A stretch of DNA of 64,000 nucleotides, from positions 992,001-1,056,000 of the forward strand of contig NZ_CBDFIX010000002.1 in NCBI RefSeq assembly GCF_965248315.1, written 5' to 3'. Position 1 is the first letter of the stretch. Each line of letters begins with the position of its first letter. The notes under the pieces are model-generated. The model did not search any database and was not told the origin of the DNA. It saw only the letters and a program-made list of their open reading frames with translations. A program made the position numbers and the translations under genes. Positions 45,144 through 53,890 of the stretch are shown here, piece by piece. Origin of the DNA: Ulvibacterium sp965248315 (GTDB lineage Bacteria > Bacteroidota > Bacteroidia > Flavobacteriales > Flavobacteriaceae).

Positions 45144-47106
45144 GTATGTGCAGTATCACCTTGGTCCCCGATGATTTTCCATTCTCATCAAAAAGGTCTA
45201 TTATCTCCACCTCAAATGAATTTTGATAGTCCCGAGAAAAATTGGCAAGACGTTCCTTGGTAATATCAATGCCCACGGACTTACGTTTTAACACTTTGCC
45301 TTCCTTTATTTTTTCAGCGGCATCCCTTCCTACGCCATTATCCATAATGGCAATGTGCACAAAACCATCCTTTCCCTTACTTATATGGAGACCGATCTTT
45401 TTTTCCCCTTCTTTGGAAGAAAGCCCATGCCAAAGGGCATTTTCCAAGAACGGCTGTAAAATTAACGAAGGAATTTTTACCTGATGTATATCAATATCTC
45501 CGTCCACCATTATTTTAAAATCAATTTCATTGGAAAACCTTATGTTCTCTATGTTCATATAAAGTTCTACCGTTTCCAGTTCCTCGGCCAACGGTATTTC
45601 CTTTAGGGAAGATGCCTCCAGGATTTTGCGTATCAACTTGGAGAATTTGTTTAAATAGTGAACCGCGTTTTTTTGTTCATTATTGATGATATACAGTTTA
45701 ATGGAGTTAAGGGAATTGAACAAAAAATGCGGGTTCATTTGACTTCGAAGCATGCTCTGCTCCAAGGTAAGTAGCTTCTTCTCGTTCTTAAGCTGATATT
45801 GGCGATAAAGAATGTAGAAAATACCGGCCAGTAGGGCCAAGGCTATTCCACTTGCTAAAAGTGTTTGGTTATTCTTTCGAAGCTTTAACCGAACAATTTC
45901 GTTTTCCTTCGCAAGGACTTCGATTTGGTTGCCCTTCTTTTCGGAGTCATACCTGAAAATAACATCATTTACATAGCGAACGGTACTTTCGTTCAGAATT
46001 TCCTTGTCCAGATTTTCAGCTTTTAGTTTGTAGTTCAAGGCCTGTCTGTAATCACGGGTTTGCTGGAATAATTCGGATAAAAGATGACTGGCTTGAGCAG
46101 ATTCCTTACGCAGATTATACTTCTCCGCAATTTGCAACCCCAGCAACATATTTTCTTTGGCTTCCTTAAATTGTTCTGCCAATAATTGTGCCCATCCAAG
46201 ATTTATCCGGGCCGGGGACAATAGAAAACCATCGCCCAAGCGCTCTGCAATGACCAGGGTAGGCTCAAGGATTTCTACGGCTTCTTCGGACCTATCCTGT
46301 TTAATGTATATTTGGGCTATGCTATTCTTACAGATAACGCGCCCCATATCATTGTCCAATGTCTCATTATAAGAGAGGGAAGTCCTATAGTTCTCCAATG
46401 CTTTGCCCAACTGGCCTTGCTCTTCTAGACATTCCCCGATATTTTGGTAGTTGACTGCAAGCCCTAAAGTATTGCCCAATTCCTCTTCCAATGTCAAGGA
46501 TCTCTCAAAGTGTTCTATGGCCAGATCATATTGTTTTAAAAGTTGGTACAGATTGCCAATACAGTTCAGGGACACATTAATGTTTCGTTTCAAGCCCGTG
46601 GAGGGATTCTCAACGGTTTCTGCCAATTCCAACGCCTTTTGATTATAGTCCATTGCCGTTCGTATGGAAGAAGTTCTCCTGTAGGCAACCCCTAACATGT
46701 TTAAACTGGACACCCTGAACTCCAAATCATTGGATTCAGTGGCCAAATCCAAAGCCTTCTGATGTAGTATAATAGACTTGGTGTATTGCGATAGATTGCG
46801 ATATCTTCTACCCAGCTGATTTAGAGCATAGGCTTGTCCTTTAATATATTCACTTTGGGCCGCGGAATTTGCGAGATACCACATTAATACAGTATCGTTT
46901 CGATGAGACCTTAACAGCACATGTATTTGGGTATAATTTGGATCGGATTGTATTATACTATCCGTTGTTTTCTTGAAGCTTGCGGGAACGAACTGTGAAA
47001 CACTACTATAGGAAACAAAAAATAGGAATAACAGCCAGCATATTTTTTGCCTGGCAGAGACCAAAAAAAAACCAAGAGGCGATAATTGTTTGATTCTGGA
47101 CCGCAT
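45133..47106 (-). CDS. Sensor histidine kinase with TPR sensor domain (LytS/His_kinase type)
   Basis: The 657-residue protein has an N-terminal hydrophobic segment (ICWLLFLFFVSYSSVSQF, signal or anchor). About ten TPR-like helical hairpins span residues ~75-370 (for example AYALNQLGRRYRNLSQYTKS and VNYQNIGECLEEQGQLGKAL). A coiled coil and a membrane helix (LLASGIALALLAGIFYILY) follow, then the His_kinase domain with LRSQMNPHFLFNSLNS (His~460) and an ATPase domain (MDNGVGRDAAEK, VGIDITKERL). Periplasmic TPRs typically bind peptides or proteins. It starts 8 bp after the LytTR regulator stop, forming one operon, and its partner is that regulator. Confidence 0.92.
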   Translation of the reverse strand: MRSRIKQLSPLGFFLVSARQKICWLLFLFFVSYSSVSQFVPASFKKTTDSIIQSDPNYTQIHVLLRSHRNDTVLMWYLANSAAQSEYIKGQAYALNQLGRRYRNLSQYTKSIILHQKALDLATESNDLEFRVSSLNMLGVAYRRTSSIRTAMDYNQKALELAETVENPSTGLKRNINVSLNCIGNLYQLLKQYDLAIEHFERSLTLEEELGNTLGLAVNYQNIGECLEEQGQLGKALENYRTSLSYNETLDNDMGRVICKNSIAQIYIKQDRSEEAVEILEPTLVIAERLGDGFLLSPARINLGWAQLLAEQFKEAKENMLLGLQIAEKYNLRKESAQASHLLSELFQQTRDYRQALNYKLKAENLDKEILNESTVRYVNDVIFRYDSEKKGNQIEVLAKENEIVRLKLRKNNQTLLASGIALALLAGIFYILYRQYQLKNEKKLLTLEQSMLRSQMNPHFLFNSLNSIKLYIINNEQKNAVHYLNKFSKLIRKILEASSLKEIPLAEELETVELYMNIENIRFSNEIDFKIMVDGDIDIHQVKIPSLILQPFLENALWHGLSSKEGEKKIGLHISKGKDGFVHIAIMDNGVGRDAAEKIKEGKVLKRKSVGIDITKERLANFSRDYQNSFEVEIIDLFDENGKSSGTKVILHIPTV

Positions 47107-47114
47107 ATAGTGAC

Positions 47115-47849
47115 CTATAATTTGTCCAAAAAATCGGATTTCTTTTGTCTGGAAACAGGAATTTTATGGTTGGATTTTAGCACAACATAACCATCTGTTT
47201 TTAAGAACTCCTTTATTTTGTTTAGATTAATGATGTAAGAATTGTGTATCCGAAAAAAAGAATCGTCAGGGAGTAGTTCATTTACTTCCTTAAGTTTTTT
47301 GGTCAAGACTATCTTCTGCCCATCCACCAAGTAAATGGTACTGTAATTCCCATCGGATTCGGCATACAGTATTTCCTCACTTTCCAAGAACAACAACTTC
47401 CCATCTGTATTGAAGGTAATCTTCTTGTGAACCGGATTGGCGTTGAAATTAAGCAAAATATTTTCCAATTTTTCCGCTGTAAAACTCCTTGTATTATATT
47501 TTTTGATTTTTACGATGGTATCCTTAAGATCGTCCGTGTCTATCGGTTTTAAAAGATAGTCTATAGCCTCGTTCTTCAGGGCTTTTATGGCATATTGATT
47601 GTAAGCGGTGGTAATGACCACCGGAAAACTTTTGTTACCGAGCTTTTGAATAAATTGAAACCCATCCATAGTGGGCATCTCTATATCCAAGAATAGACAG
47701 TCCGGGGTGTTTTTTCCCAGATAGGTCAAGGCTTCGGACGGATCGGTAAAGGAGGCCAAAACTTTTATCTCATCGCTAAAATTGGTAAGCTCCCAGGAAA
47801 GACTTTGGAGAGCTTTGGCTTCATCATCCACTATTACGGCTTCCAACAT
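47115..47849 (-). CDS. LytTR-family response regulator
   Basis: The 244-residue regulator has a receiver domain (AVIVDDEAKALQSL; phospho-acceptor Asp55 in CLFLDIEMP; Lys in YLLKPIDTD) and a C-terminal LytTR DNA-binding domain (ILYAESDGNYSTIYL, RIHNSYIINLNKIKEF, HKIPVSRQKKSDF). It is the first gene of the operon with the TPR kinase. The 325-bp gap upstream holds a direct-repeat LytTR operator positioned for activation of the divergent small-protein genes at 48175, making those the likely regulon. Residues needed for phosphorylation are present. Confidence 0.93.
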   Translation of the reverse strand: MLEAVIVDDEAKALQSLSWELTNFSDEIKVLASFTDPSEALTYLGKNTPDCLFLDIEMPTMDGFQFIQKLGNKSFPVVITTAYNQYAIKALKNEAIDYLLKPIDTDDLKDTIVKIKKYNTRSFTAEKLENILLNFNANPVHKKITFNTDGKLLFLESEEILYAESDGNYSTIYLVDGQKIVLTKKLKEVNELLPDDSFFRIHNSYIINLNKIKEFLKTDGYVVLKSNHKIPVSRQKKSDFLDKL

Positions 47850-48025
47850 AACTTTTAAAGGTAATTAAATCAAATATAAAAATACAGGTCAATTTAAAGT
47901 AAAAAGATGTACTAATGGGGGCAAATTAAGTGTAGCTGGCCCAAAAAGAAACAAGGATGGTAGATTTTTAGCCATTTTGGAATACCCTTTAAATGCACCG
48001 TATTTAATATGTAAAACAACCAAGG

Positions 48026-48065
48026 TTACCATTCATACAGAATATTTTACCGTTCATACAGAATA
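48026..48065 (+). promoter_or_regulatory. LytTR operator: direct repeat, 21-bp period
   Basis: TTACCATTCATACAGAATA (48026-48044) and TTACCGTTCATACAGAATA (48047-48065) match at 18 of 19 bases. The cores ACCATTCAT and ACCGTTCAT start 21 bp apart, two helical turns, which is the spacing established for LytTR dimer sites (9-bp box, 12-bp spacer). The ACC-(A/G)-TTCAT core agrees with published LytTR recognition patterns. Confidence 0.85.
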
Positions 48066-48069
48066 GTTT

Positions 48070-48098
48070 TTTGAATGTGGCACCATGTTATACTTTAG
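48070..48098 (+). promoter_or_regulatory. Promoter of the small secreted-protein genes
   Basis: TTTG (48070-48073) is followed after 17 bases by TACTTTAG (48091-48098; 7 of 8 to TAnnTTTG). It starts about 12 bp downstream of the LytTR operator core, the usual place for an activator. The predicted leader is about 70 nt. Confidence 0.55.
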
Positions 48099-48174
48099 AT
48101 TCATTAAAATTCAGATTTGTTTAAGTTCTCCCCACTAGATGTAAAAATCGAACAATAGAACCAAAAACAGAGTT

Positions 48175-48375
48175 ATGAAAAAATGCATGTTGATGTTCAT
48201 CCTTTTGGTGCTTACAATTGTCATAGCCACAATGTCGGAGAAAAAGGATGAGAAGATATTGAGTTATAGTCTTGCCAATCCAGAAGTTACCTTGAGTAAT
48301 TCAGCTTTAAGCCAGGAAGGCCAAGTTATAAGAACTTCTTATAAGGAGGAGCCGTCCAGCAAAACTCAGAAATAA
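48175..48375 (+). CDS. Small secreted or anchored peptide, LytTR target gene 1
   Basis: The 66-residue product has a hydrophobic leader (MLMFILLVLTIVIATM) and a polar tail of ~45 residues rich in Ser, Glu and Lys (EKKDEKILSYSLANPEVTLS). It could be released as a peptide or stay anchored by the leader. It has no recognised family. It is the first gene behind the LytTR operator and promoter, and lies 4 bp before the next small gene. A signal peptide for the adjacent TPR kinase is one possible role; an effector is another. Confidence 0.65.
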   Translation: MKKCMLMFILLVLTIVIATMSEKKDEKILSYSLANPEVTLSNSALSQEGQVIRTSYKEEPSSKTQK

Positions 48376-48379
48376 TTTA

Positions 48380-48844
48380 GTGGTAACCGCGCCTCAATTC
48401 ATTATTAAAATAGCCAAAGTAGGCTTACTTGCGTTATTGCCATTATTTCTAATCTCCAATTATCGGTTAGAAGTGCCCCTAGGGAATCCAGATGAATTGG
48501 GGAATAAGTATATCCTGGAGGCTACAGGTGCTGTAAATACTGTTTTTGAAGGCAAGGTTAGGTTTGAGACTTTAATTGAGGAGGAAAACAACGGAATTCC
48601 CACTCCTACTTTGGTTCTTAAATTAGAAAATGTTGAGGAAGGCCATCAACAAGCTGTGGAATTTTTAATTTCTCAGCAGGACTGCCCCAATGAACTACCC
48701 GTTGGAACCTATAAGGTGGCCAAAAATATCGACGGATTCATGGATAGTTTTGATGGAATCTTTGGATATGCAAACTTGAAAGCCCTCGGGGTAACTTCCC
48801 TTTTTTACCAAACAAGGCACAATAACAGTTTCTGGGCTACATGA
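48380..48844 (+). CDS. Secreted small protein, LytTR target gene 2, frameshifted near its end
   Basis: Read from GTG 48380, the 154-residue frame has a hydrophobic leader (VGLLALLPLFLISNY) and a beta-rich mature part (GAVNTVFEGKVRFETLIEEE, LVLKLENVEEGHQQAVEFLI). The frame leaves protein-like sequence after T6 at 48801-48806 and stops at 48844. With one T fewer, the frame continues LFTKQGTITVSGLHDDFFQ to a natural stop at 48936-48938, giving a ~185-residue protein with a coherent C-terminus. So this is either a real frameshift, a phase-variable tract or a sequencing error. The product family is unknown. Confidence 0.7.
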   Translation: MVTAPQFIIKIAKVGLLALLPLFLISNYRLEVPLGNPDELGNKYILEATGAVNTVFEGKVRFETLIEEENNGIPTPTLVLKLENVEEGHQQAVEFLISQQDCPNELPVGTYKVAKNIDGFMDSFDGIFGYANLKALGVTSLFYQTRHNNSFWAT

Positions 48845-49268
48845 TGATTTTTTCCAAGGCTCTCTGGAGATTATCATGTATAACACCGATGGCCAGGAGA
48901 TTACCATTTCAGGAAACTTTGTGGGAAGTCGACCGTGAAAAAGTAAAGCATACGATCAGCATCAAATTTGTCAATGATCCGCATAGGGCACAAGTGTAAA
49001 ATGTTTTACTCTTGCAATATATTTTTTAACAAAGGTGTAGTTGAATTGAAATTTCTTATTTTTACGGTAATCTAATGTTATTTTGGCCTACATTTAATTT
49101 CAAATTATATTTATTTTTTGGCCCCCTCTTACCGTAATTGAATTCATTTATGTACAATGTTCTATTTTAATAAATAGCATTAGGTCAAATGTATTTTCTT
49201 AAGGATATGGGATGTATTCTATGAAAACGAAAAAATTATGAAGAACTAAATAGCACTGCCAATCCAGT

Positions 49269-49403
49269 ATGTACGGCTCTAATGAATCGTTGCGTAACGG
49301 ATACCGAACCAACTCGTTGGTTTTGCTCGATTATAGGTTTCGGGGGAACTACCTGAATCAGCATCCTTTGCGACGAACATCAGTTAATGATGTAATTAGA
49401 TGA
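49269..49403 (+). CDS. Possible 44-aa open frame
   Basis: An ATG frame of 44 codons lies in the less AT-rich core of the gap, with a basic, polar product (MYGSNESLRNGYRTNSL at the start). No family, membrane segment or clear ribosome site. It may be the fossil of a larger gene or a chance frame within a non-coding RNA. Low confidence. Confidence 0.2.
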   Translation: MYGSNESLRNGYRTNSLVLLDYRFRGNYLNQHPLRRTSVNDVIR

Positions 49404-49551
49404 CCGTACGGTTTGGCGGTATTAGTAAATGCTTTTTTATAGTAGGAAAATCTAAGTTCTTATAGCGTTCCGGTTTGAAACATAAAAAAGTGAAAAGGAA
49501 AGCCGATGGAACAAGAAGGCTTTCTTAAAAACTTCCAAGGACACATTGTCC

Positions 49552-49594
49552 AATAGACCGAAAAGTATGTTTTTTTGATACTTTTCGGTCTATT
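49552..49594 (+). terminator. Perfect 17-bp stem-loop, terminator-like
   Basis: AATAGACCGAAAAGTAT pairs without mismatch with ATACTTTTCGGTCTATT around the 9-base loop GTTTTTTTG. The plus strand continues TATTTTGTTT. The nearest upstream gene ends over 600 bp away, so it most likely ends an unannotated transcript in the gap, although a mobile-element remnant cannot be excluded. Confidence 0.6.
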
Positions 49595-49811
49595 TATTTT
49601 GTTTAACACCGATAAAATAAAATACCAAATTTTTAATTTCTGATAAGGGCAATGTTCATCACTTGCGAGGATGGATTTCAACAACCTGTGTTAAAAACTT
49701 TGAACCGGTTTTGATAAAACAGCCTTTACAATTTGATAACATTTTTGAATCTTTGTTACTCCCCCCGAAAGGTAATTTTATCTTCAAATAACTTAAAAAG
49801 CTTAACAAATT

Positions 49812-50798
49812 ATGTCGACAGCCGAAGAGCCCATTTTACAGGAAAACAAGGATAGATTTGTGATATTCCCTATTGAGCATCATGATTTGTGGGAATGGTA
49901 CAAAAAATGCGAAGCCTGTTTTTGGACTGCCGAAGAGATTGATTTACATCAGGATTTATCTGATTGGAACAATAAGTTAAGTGAAGATGAACGTTACTTC
50001 ATAAAGCATATTTTAGCCTTTTTTGCCGCATCCGATGGAATTGTAAATGAGAATTTGGCCGAGAATTTTGTGAATGAAGTCCAATATTCCGAAGCCAAGT
50101 TCTTTTACGGGTTCCAGATTATGATGGAGAATATTCACTCCGAGACCTATTCACTTTTAATAGACACCTACGTAAAGGACGAAAAAGAAAAAAACATCCT
50201 TTTTCAAGCCATTGAAAACTTTCCAGCCATTAAGAAAAAGGCAGATTGGGCTCTTAAATGGATTGATTCCCCCAGCTTTGCCGAGCGATTGATCGCTTTT
50301 GCCGCCGTAGAGGGAATTTTCTTTTCCGGGGCTTTTTGTTCCATATTTTGGTTGAAGAAAAGGGGGTTGATGCCCGGATTGACTTTTTCCAATGAGCTGA
50401 TTTCCAGGGACGAAGGGATGCATTGTGACTATGCCGTTCATTTGCATAACCATCACTTGGTTAACAAGGTGCCCAAAGAAAGGATTACACAGATTCTAAC
50501 AAATGCCCTGGATATAGAGCGTGAGTTTATTACTGAATCCTTGCCAGTAAGCCTAATAGGCATGAACGCAAAACTAATGACCCAATACTTGGAATTTGTA
50601 ACCGATAGGTTGTTGGTGGAACTTCAATGTGAAAAAGTATATAATTCTACCAATCCATTTGATTTTATGGATATGATCTCACTCCAAGGGAAGACCAATT
50701 TCTTCGAAAAAAGGGTATCAGAATACCAAAAGGCTGGTGTCCTCAACAAAGAAAAGGATGAGGATTCTCAGAAAATCAGTTTTGACGCCGATTTTTAA
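49812..50798 (+). CDS. nrdB: Ribonucleotide reductase class Ia, small subunit
   Basis: The 328-residue protein houses the di-iron tyrosyl radical. Visible ligands and radical residue: Asp44 in FWTAEEIDL, Glu106 and His109 in ENIHSETY, radical Tyr113, and the later EGIFFSGAF and SRDEGMHCDYAVHLH segments with Glu and His ligands. The eukaryote-like ENIHSE-Y pattern is usual for Bacteroidota. With NrdA it converts ribonucleotides to deoxyribonucleotides. nrdA follows 108 bp downstream. The presence of the Tyr argues for a class Ia rather than a Mn/Fe class Ic enzyme. The C-terminal tail should bind NrdA. Confidence 0.96.
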   Translation: MSTAEEPILQENKDRFVIFPIEHHDLWEWYKKCEACFWTAEEIDLHQDLSDWNNKLSEDERYFIKHILAFFAASDGIVNENLAENFVNEVQYSEAKFFYGFQIMMENIHSETYSLLIDTYVKDEKEKNILFQAIENFPAIKKKADWALKWIDSPSFAERLIAFAAVEGIFFSGAFCSIFWLKKRGLMPGLTFSNELISRDEGMHCDYAVHLHNHHLVNKVPKERITQILTNALDIEREFITESLPVSLIGMNAKLMTQYLEFVTDRLLVELQCEKVYNSTNPFDFMDMISLQGKTNFFEKRVSEYQKAGVLNKEKDEDSQKISFDADF

Positions 50799-50906
50799 AT
50801 ATTCAATTATTAGGATTTCTAGGTTTGCTCGGATAAGCTTATAGCTACGGGACCCTAGAAAGCCCAACACAATTTACCAACACATCACTAAAACAACGTA
50901 AAGAAA

Positions 50907-53396
50907 ATGTATGTAGTAAAAAGGGACGGAAGAAAAGAGCCGATGATGTTCGATAAGATCACGGCAAGGGTCAGAAAACTATGTTATGGCCTCAACGAAT
51001 TGGTAGACCCCATAAAAGTGGCCATGCGCGTAATAGAAGGACTTTATGATGGCGTTACCACCTCGGAGCTGGACAATTTAGCTGCAGAGCAAGCCGCTAC
51101 AATGACCACAACACACCCGGATTATGCGAAATTGGCCGCTCGTATTTCCGTTTCCAATTTACATAAGAATACCAAAAAATCCTTCTCCGAAACCATGAAG
51201 GATTTGTACGAATACATAAATCCTAGAACGGGTAAAAAAGCCCCACTTCTTTCCGATGAGGTCTACAAGGTGATTTCCGAAAATTCCGAAAAACTGGATT
51301 CTACCATTATATACAATCGAGATTTTGGGTATGACTACTTTGGGTTTAAGACCTTGGAGCGGTCCTATCTCCTAAAACTTAACGGCAAGATAGCCGAAAG
51401 ACCCCAGCATATGTTAATGCGCGTTGCTGTTGGAATTCATCTGAACGATTTGGAATCCGCCTTGGAGACATATGAGTTGATGTCAAAAAAATACTTTACT
51501 CACGCAACACCTACACTCTTCAATTCCGGAACGCCCAAGCCACAGATGTCTTCTTGCTTTCTTTTGGCGATGAAGGATGATAGCATTGACGGTATTTATG
51601 ACACCTTAAAGCAAACTGCTAAAATCTCGCAATCCGCTGGAGGTATTGGACTCTCTATCCATAATGTTCGAGCCACGGGATCTTATATAGCCGGCACCAA
51701 TGGTACTTCCAATGGCATTGTTCCTATGTTGCGCGTATTTAATGATACGGCCCGCTACGTTGATCAAGGAGGGGGGAAACGAAAAGGAAGTTTTGCTATT
51801 TATGTAGAGCCCTGGCATGCAGATATTTTTGACTTCTTGGAATTAAAGAAGAACCACGGAAAAGAAGAAATGCGTGCCCGTGACCTGTTCTATGCCATGT
51901 GGATTCCGGATTTGTTCATGAAACGTGTGGAAGCCAATGAGGATTGGACCTTAATGTGTCCTAATGAATGTCCGGGACTATTTTCAAATCATAGTGAGGA
52001 ATTTGAGAAATTATATTTAAAATATGAGGCCGAGGATAAAGGGCGGAAAACGGTAAAGGCTAGGGATTTATGGGAAAAAATATTGGAATCCCAAATTGAA
52101 ACGGGAACGCCTTACATGCTATATAAGGATGCGGCCAATCGCAAAAGCAATCAGAAGAACTTGGGTACCATCCGATCTTCCAATCTTTGTACCGAGATAT
52201 TGGAGTATACTTCCCCGGACGAAGTGGCAGTTTGTAACTTGGCCTCTATTGCTCTTCCCATGTTTATTAAAGGAGGAAAATTTGATCATAAAGAATTATT
52301 CAGGGTTACAAAGCGGGTTACAAAGAATCTTAATAGGGTTATAGATAGAAATTATTACCCGGTTAAGGAAGCGGAAAATTCCAATATGCGCCATAGACCC
52401 ATTGGTCTGGGCGTTCAAGGACTGGCAGATACCTTTATTACCTTGCGCCTGCCTTTTACTAGTGATGAGGCCAAGGAATTGAACCATGATATTTTTGAAA
52501 CTTTGTATTATGCTGCCGTTACCGCTTCCATGGAAGAGGCTAAGGAAGATGGGGCCTACTCTTCCTTTAAAGGTTCTCCAATTTCAGAAGGCAAATTTCA
52601 GCACAATCTTTGGGGCATCAAAGATGAAGAACTTTCCGGTCGGTGGGATTGGGGCAAATTGCGCAAACAGGTCATGAAACATGGTGTTCGTAACTCCCTA
52701 CTGGTTGCCCCTATGCCTACAGCCTCTACCTCACAGATACTTGGCAACAACGAATGTTTTGAACCTTATACCTCGAATATATATACCCGAAGGGTATTGT
52801 CGGGGGAGTTTATCGTAGTGAACAAACATCTCTTGGAAGACTTGGTAAAACTGGGGATTTGGAACGAAAACCTAAAACAGGAGTTGATGCGTGCCAATGG
52901 TTCTATCCAACACATTGATATAATTCCGGAGGAAATCAAGGAATTGTATAAAACCGTTTGGGAGCTCAGTATGAAGGATATTATAGATATGAGCCGTCAA
53001 CGCGGGTATTTCATTGACCAAAGTCAATCACTGAATTTATTCATGGAAAATGCCAATTATTCCAAATTGACCTCTATGCATTTTTATGCGTGGAAAAGTG
53101 GATTAAAAACAGGGATGTACTATTTGAGAACCAAGGCAGCTGTAGATGCCATTAAGTTCACTTTGGACAATACAAAGAAAAAGGAAATACCCGTGAGCGT
53201 AGCTGCTGAAGCCGAAGTAGCCGCGGCCATGCCTCCGGCCCCTGAAGAGGCAAAAGAGATTGAGGTTAAACCAACCCCAATAGTTCAACAACAAGAATCG
53301 GATATACAGCCTATGACGGCAGAAGAAATGAAGGAAATGATTGCACGGGCCAAGGAAGGTCAGGCAGATGATGATTGCCTTATGTGTGGATCATAA
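50907..53396 (+). CDS. nrdA: Ribonucleotide reductase class Ia, large subunit
   Basis: The 829-residue catalytic subunit starts with an ATP-cone allosteric domain (YVVKRDGRKEPMMFDKITAR). Active-site residues are present: Cys217 in MSSCFLL, and Asn426, Cys428 (thiyl radical) and Glu430 in SNLCTEI. The C-terminal redox pair Cys824-x2-Cys827 (DCLMCGS) recharges the active site. A low-complexity linker rich in Ala, Glu and Pro (AAEAEVAAAMPPAPEEAKE) precedes the tail and is typical of flavobacterial NrdA. It is expressed with nrdB and followed by a strong terminator at 53459. Confidence 0.97.
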   Translation: MYVVKRDGRKEPMMFDKITARVRKLCYGLNELVDPIKVAMRVIEGLYDGVTTSELDNLAAEQAATMTTTHPDYAKLAARISVSNLHKNTKKSFSETMKDLYEYINPRTGKKAPLLSDEVYKVISENSEKLDSTIIYNRDFGYDYFGFKTLERSYLLKLNGKIAERPQHMLMRVAVGIHLNDLESALETYELMSKKYFTHATPTLFNSGTPKPQMSSCFLLAMKDDSIDGIYDTLKQTAKISQSAGGIGLSIHNVRATGSYIAGTNGTSNGIVPMLRVFNDTARYVDQGGGKRKGSFAIYVEPWHADIFDFLELKKNHGKEEMRARDLFYAMWIPDLFMKRVEANEDWTLMCPNECPGLFSNHSEEFEKLYLKYEAEDKGRKTVKARDLWEKILESQIETGTPYMLYKDAANRKSNQKNLGTIRSSNLCTEILEYTSPDEVAVCNLASIALPMFIKGGKFDHKELFRVTKRVTKNLNRVIDRNYYPVKEAENSNMRHRPIGLGVQGLADTFITLRLPFTSDEAKELNHDIFETLYYAAVTASMEEAKEDGAYSSFKGSPISEGKFQHNLWGIKDEELSGRWDWGKLRKQVMKHGVRNSLLVAPMPTASTSQILGNNECFEPYTSNIYTRRVLSGEFIVVNKHLLEDLVKLGIWNENLKQELMRANGSIQHIDIIPEEIKELYKTVWELSMKDIIDMSRQRGYFIDQSQSLNLFMENANYSKLTSMHFYAWKSGLKTGMYYLRTKAAVDAIKFTLDNTKKKEIPVSVAAEAEVAAAMPPAPEEAKEIEVKPTPIVQQQESDIQPMTAEEMKEMIARAKEGQADDDCLMCGS

Positions 53397-53458
53397 TTTG
53401 TGTTGAAATGCCTTATCATTTCGATAAGGATTCGGCATTGTGATAGTGTTTATTGATT

Positions 53459-53493
53459 AAAAAGCCTTGGTATTATATATTCCAAGGCTTTTT
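53459..53493 (+). terminator. Strong intrinsic terminator after nrdA
   Basis: AAAAAGCCTTGG and CCAAGGCTTTTT form a perfect 12-bp stem around an 11-base AT loop, 62 bp after the nrdA stop. The symmetric A/T flanks mean it could act in both directions, which would also insulate the minus-strand micro-ORF downstream. Confidence 0.85.
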
Positions 53494-53586
53494 CAATTCT
53501 TTTAAAAGGGGTTCAATGGAATATAGGGGCATACAGGATGCTCAAGAAAAAAATCAAAAAATGTGAAGAGTGGTCATCGGACCAGT

Positions 53587-53670
53587 CTATTTTTTAAAAT
53601 ACGGCTTCAAGGCTATAGAAAACATATAGGCCGCAAGATAAATCATTAAGATAACAAGATAGTTGTCCAT
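53587..53670 (-). CDS. Micro membrane protein A (27 aa)
   Basis: The minus strand encodes MDNYLVILMIYLAAYMFSIA, then LKPYFKK and stop: one membrane helix with a short polar N-terminus and a basic C-terminus. It falls below usual gene-calling limits. It resembles the neighbouring micro-ORF at 53891-53989 without gaps: Met1, Tyr4, Leu8, Tyr11, Ser18, Ala20 and Lys27 are shared. The similarity between two independent short frames on the same strand supports both being real. Confidence 0.5.
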   Translation of the reverse strand: MDNYLVILMIYLAAYMFSIALKPYFKK

Positions 53671-53890
53671 GCCCCAAGAAAAGATTTACTTTAATATGTA
53701 CGCAAGAAAAACGAAAAAAGATTACATTAATTTTACAAACGGAGTGAAAAATTTGTTAAATCTCTTTTAAAGCCACAAGGGAATTAACTACATTCAGAAT
53801 TGAGCAAGAGAATCCGTATTAGAGCTGCACGGGAAGTTTCGATAAGTAGAATTGAAGTGTTGGACTTTGTTTACAGGATAACAATAAGAT

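Larger units (their letters stand above)
47850..48174. other. 325-bp divergent regulatory gap
   Basis: No gene was seen. The stretch is AT-rich and holds the LytTR operator (48026-48065) and the promoter (48070-48098) for the plus-strand small genes. The promoter of the regulator/kinase operon should lie in the first ~100 bp but was not pinned down. Confidence 0.6.
48939..49811. other. ~870-bp gap with possible structured RNA
   Basis: No convincing protein gene. It is AT-rich at both ends with a less AT-rich core (about 49265-49420) that includes a hairpin AACCAA-CTCG-TTGGTT (49307-49322) and the palindrome ACCGTACGGT (49403-49412). Two further stem-loops follow at 49498-49524 and 49552-49594. 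The last 200 bp should carry the nrdB promoter, which was not located with confidence. Confidence 0.5.

Noticed and set aside
48995..49012. GTAAAA/TTTTAC palindrome
   Set aside because: The loop is too small and the sequence simple AT; likely chance.
49552..49594. 17-bp inverted repeat as an insertion-sequence end pair
   Set aside because: Only 9 bases separate the arms, and no transposase or target duplication is present; a terminator explains it better.
49700..49811. Promoter for nrdB at TTTG...AATCTTTG
   Set aside because: The spacing between the two elements (about 12 bp) is too short for the Bacteroidota promoter pattern.
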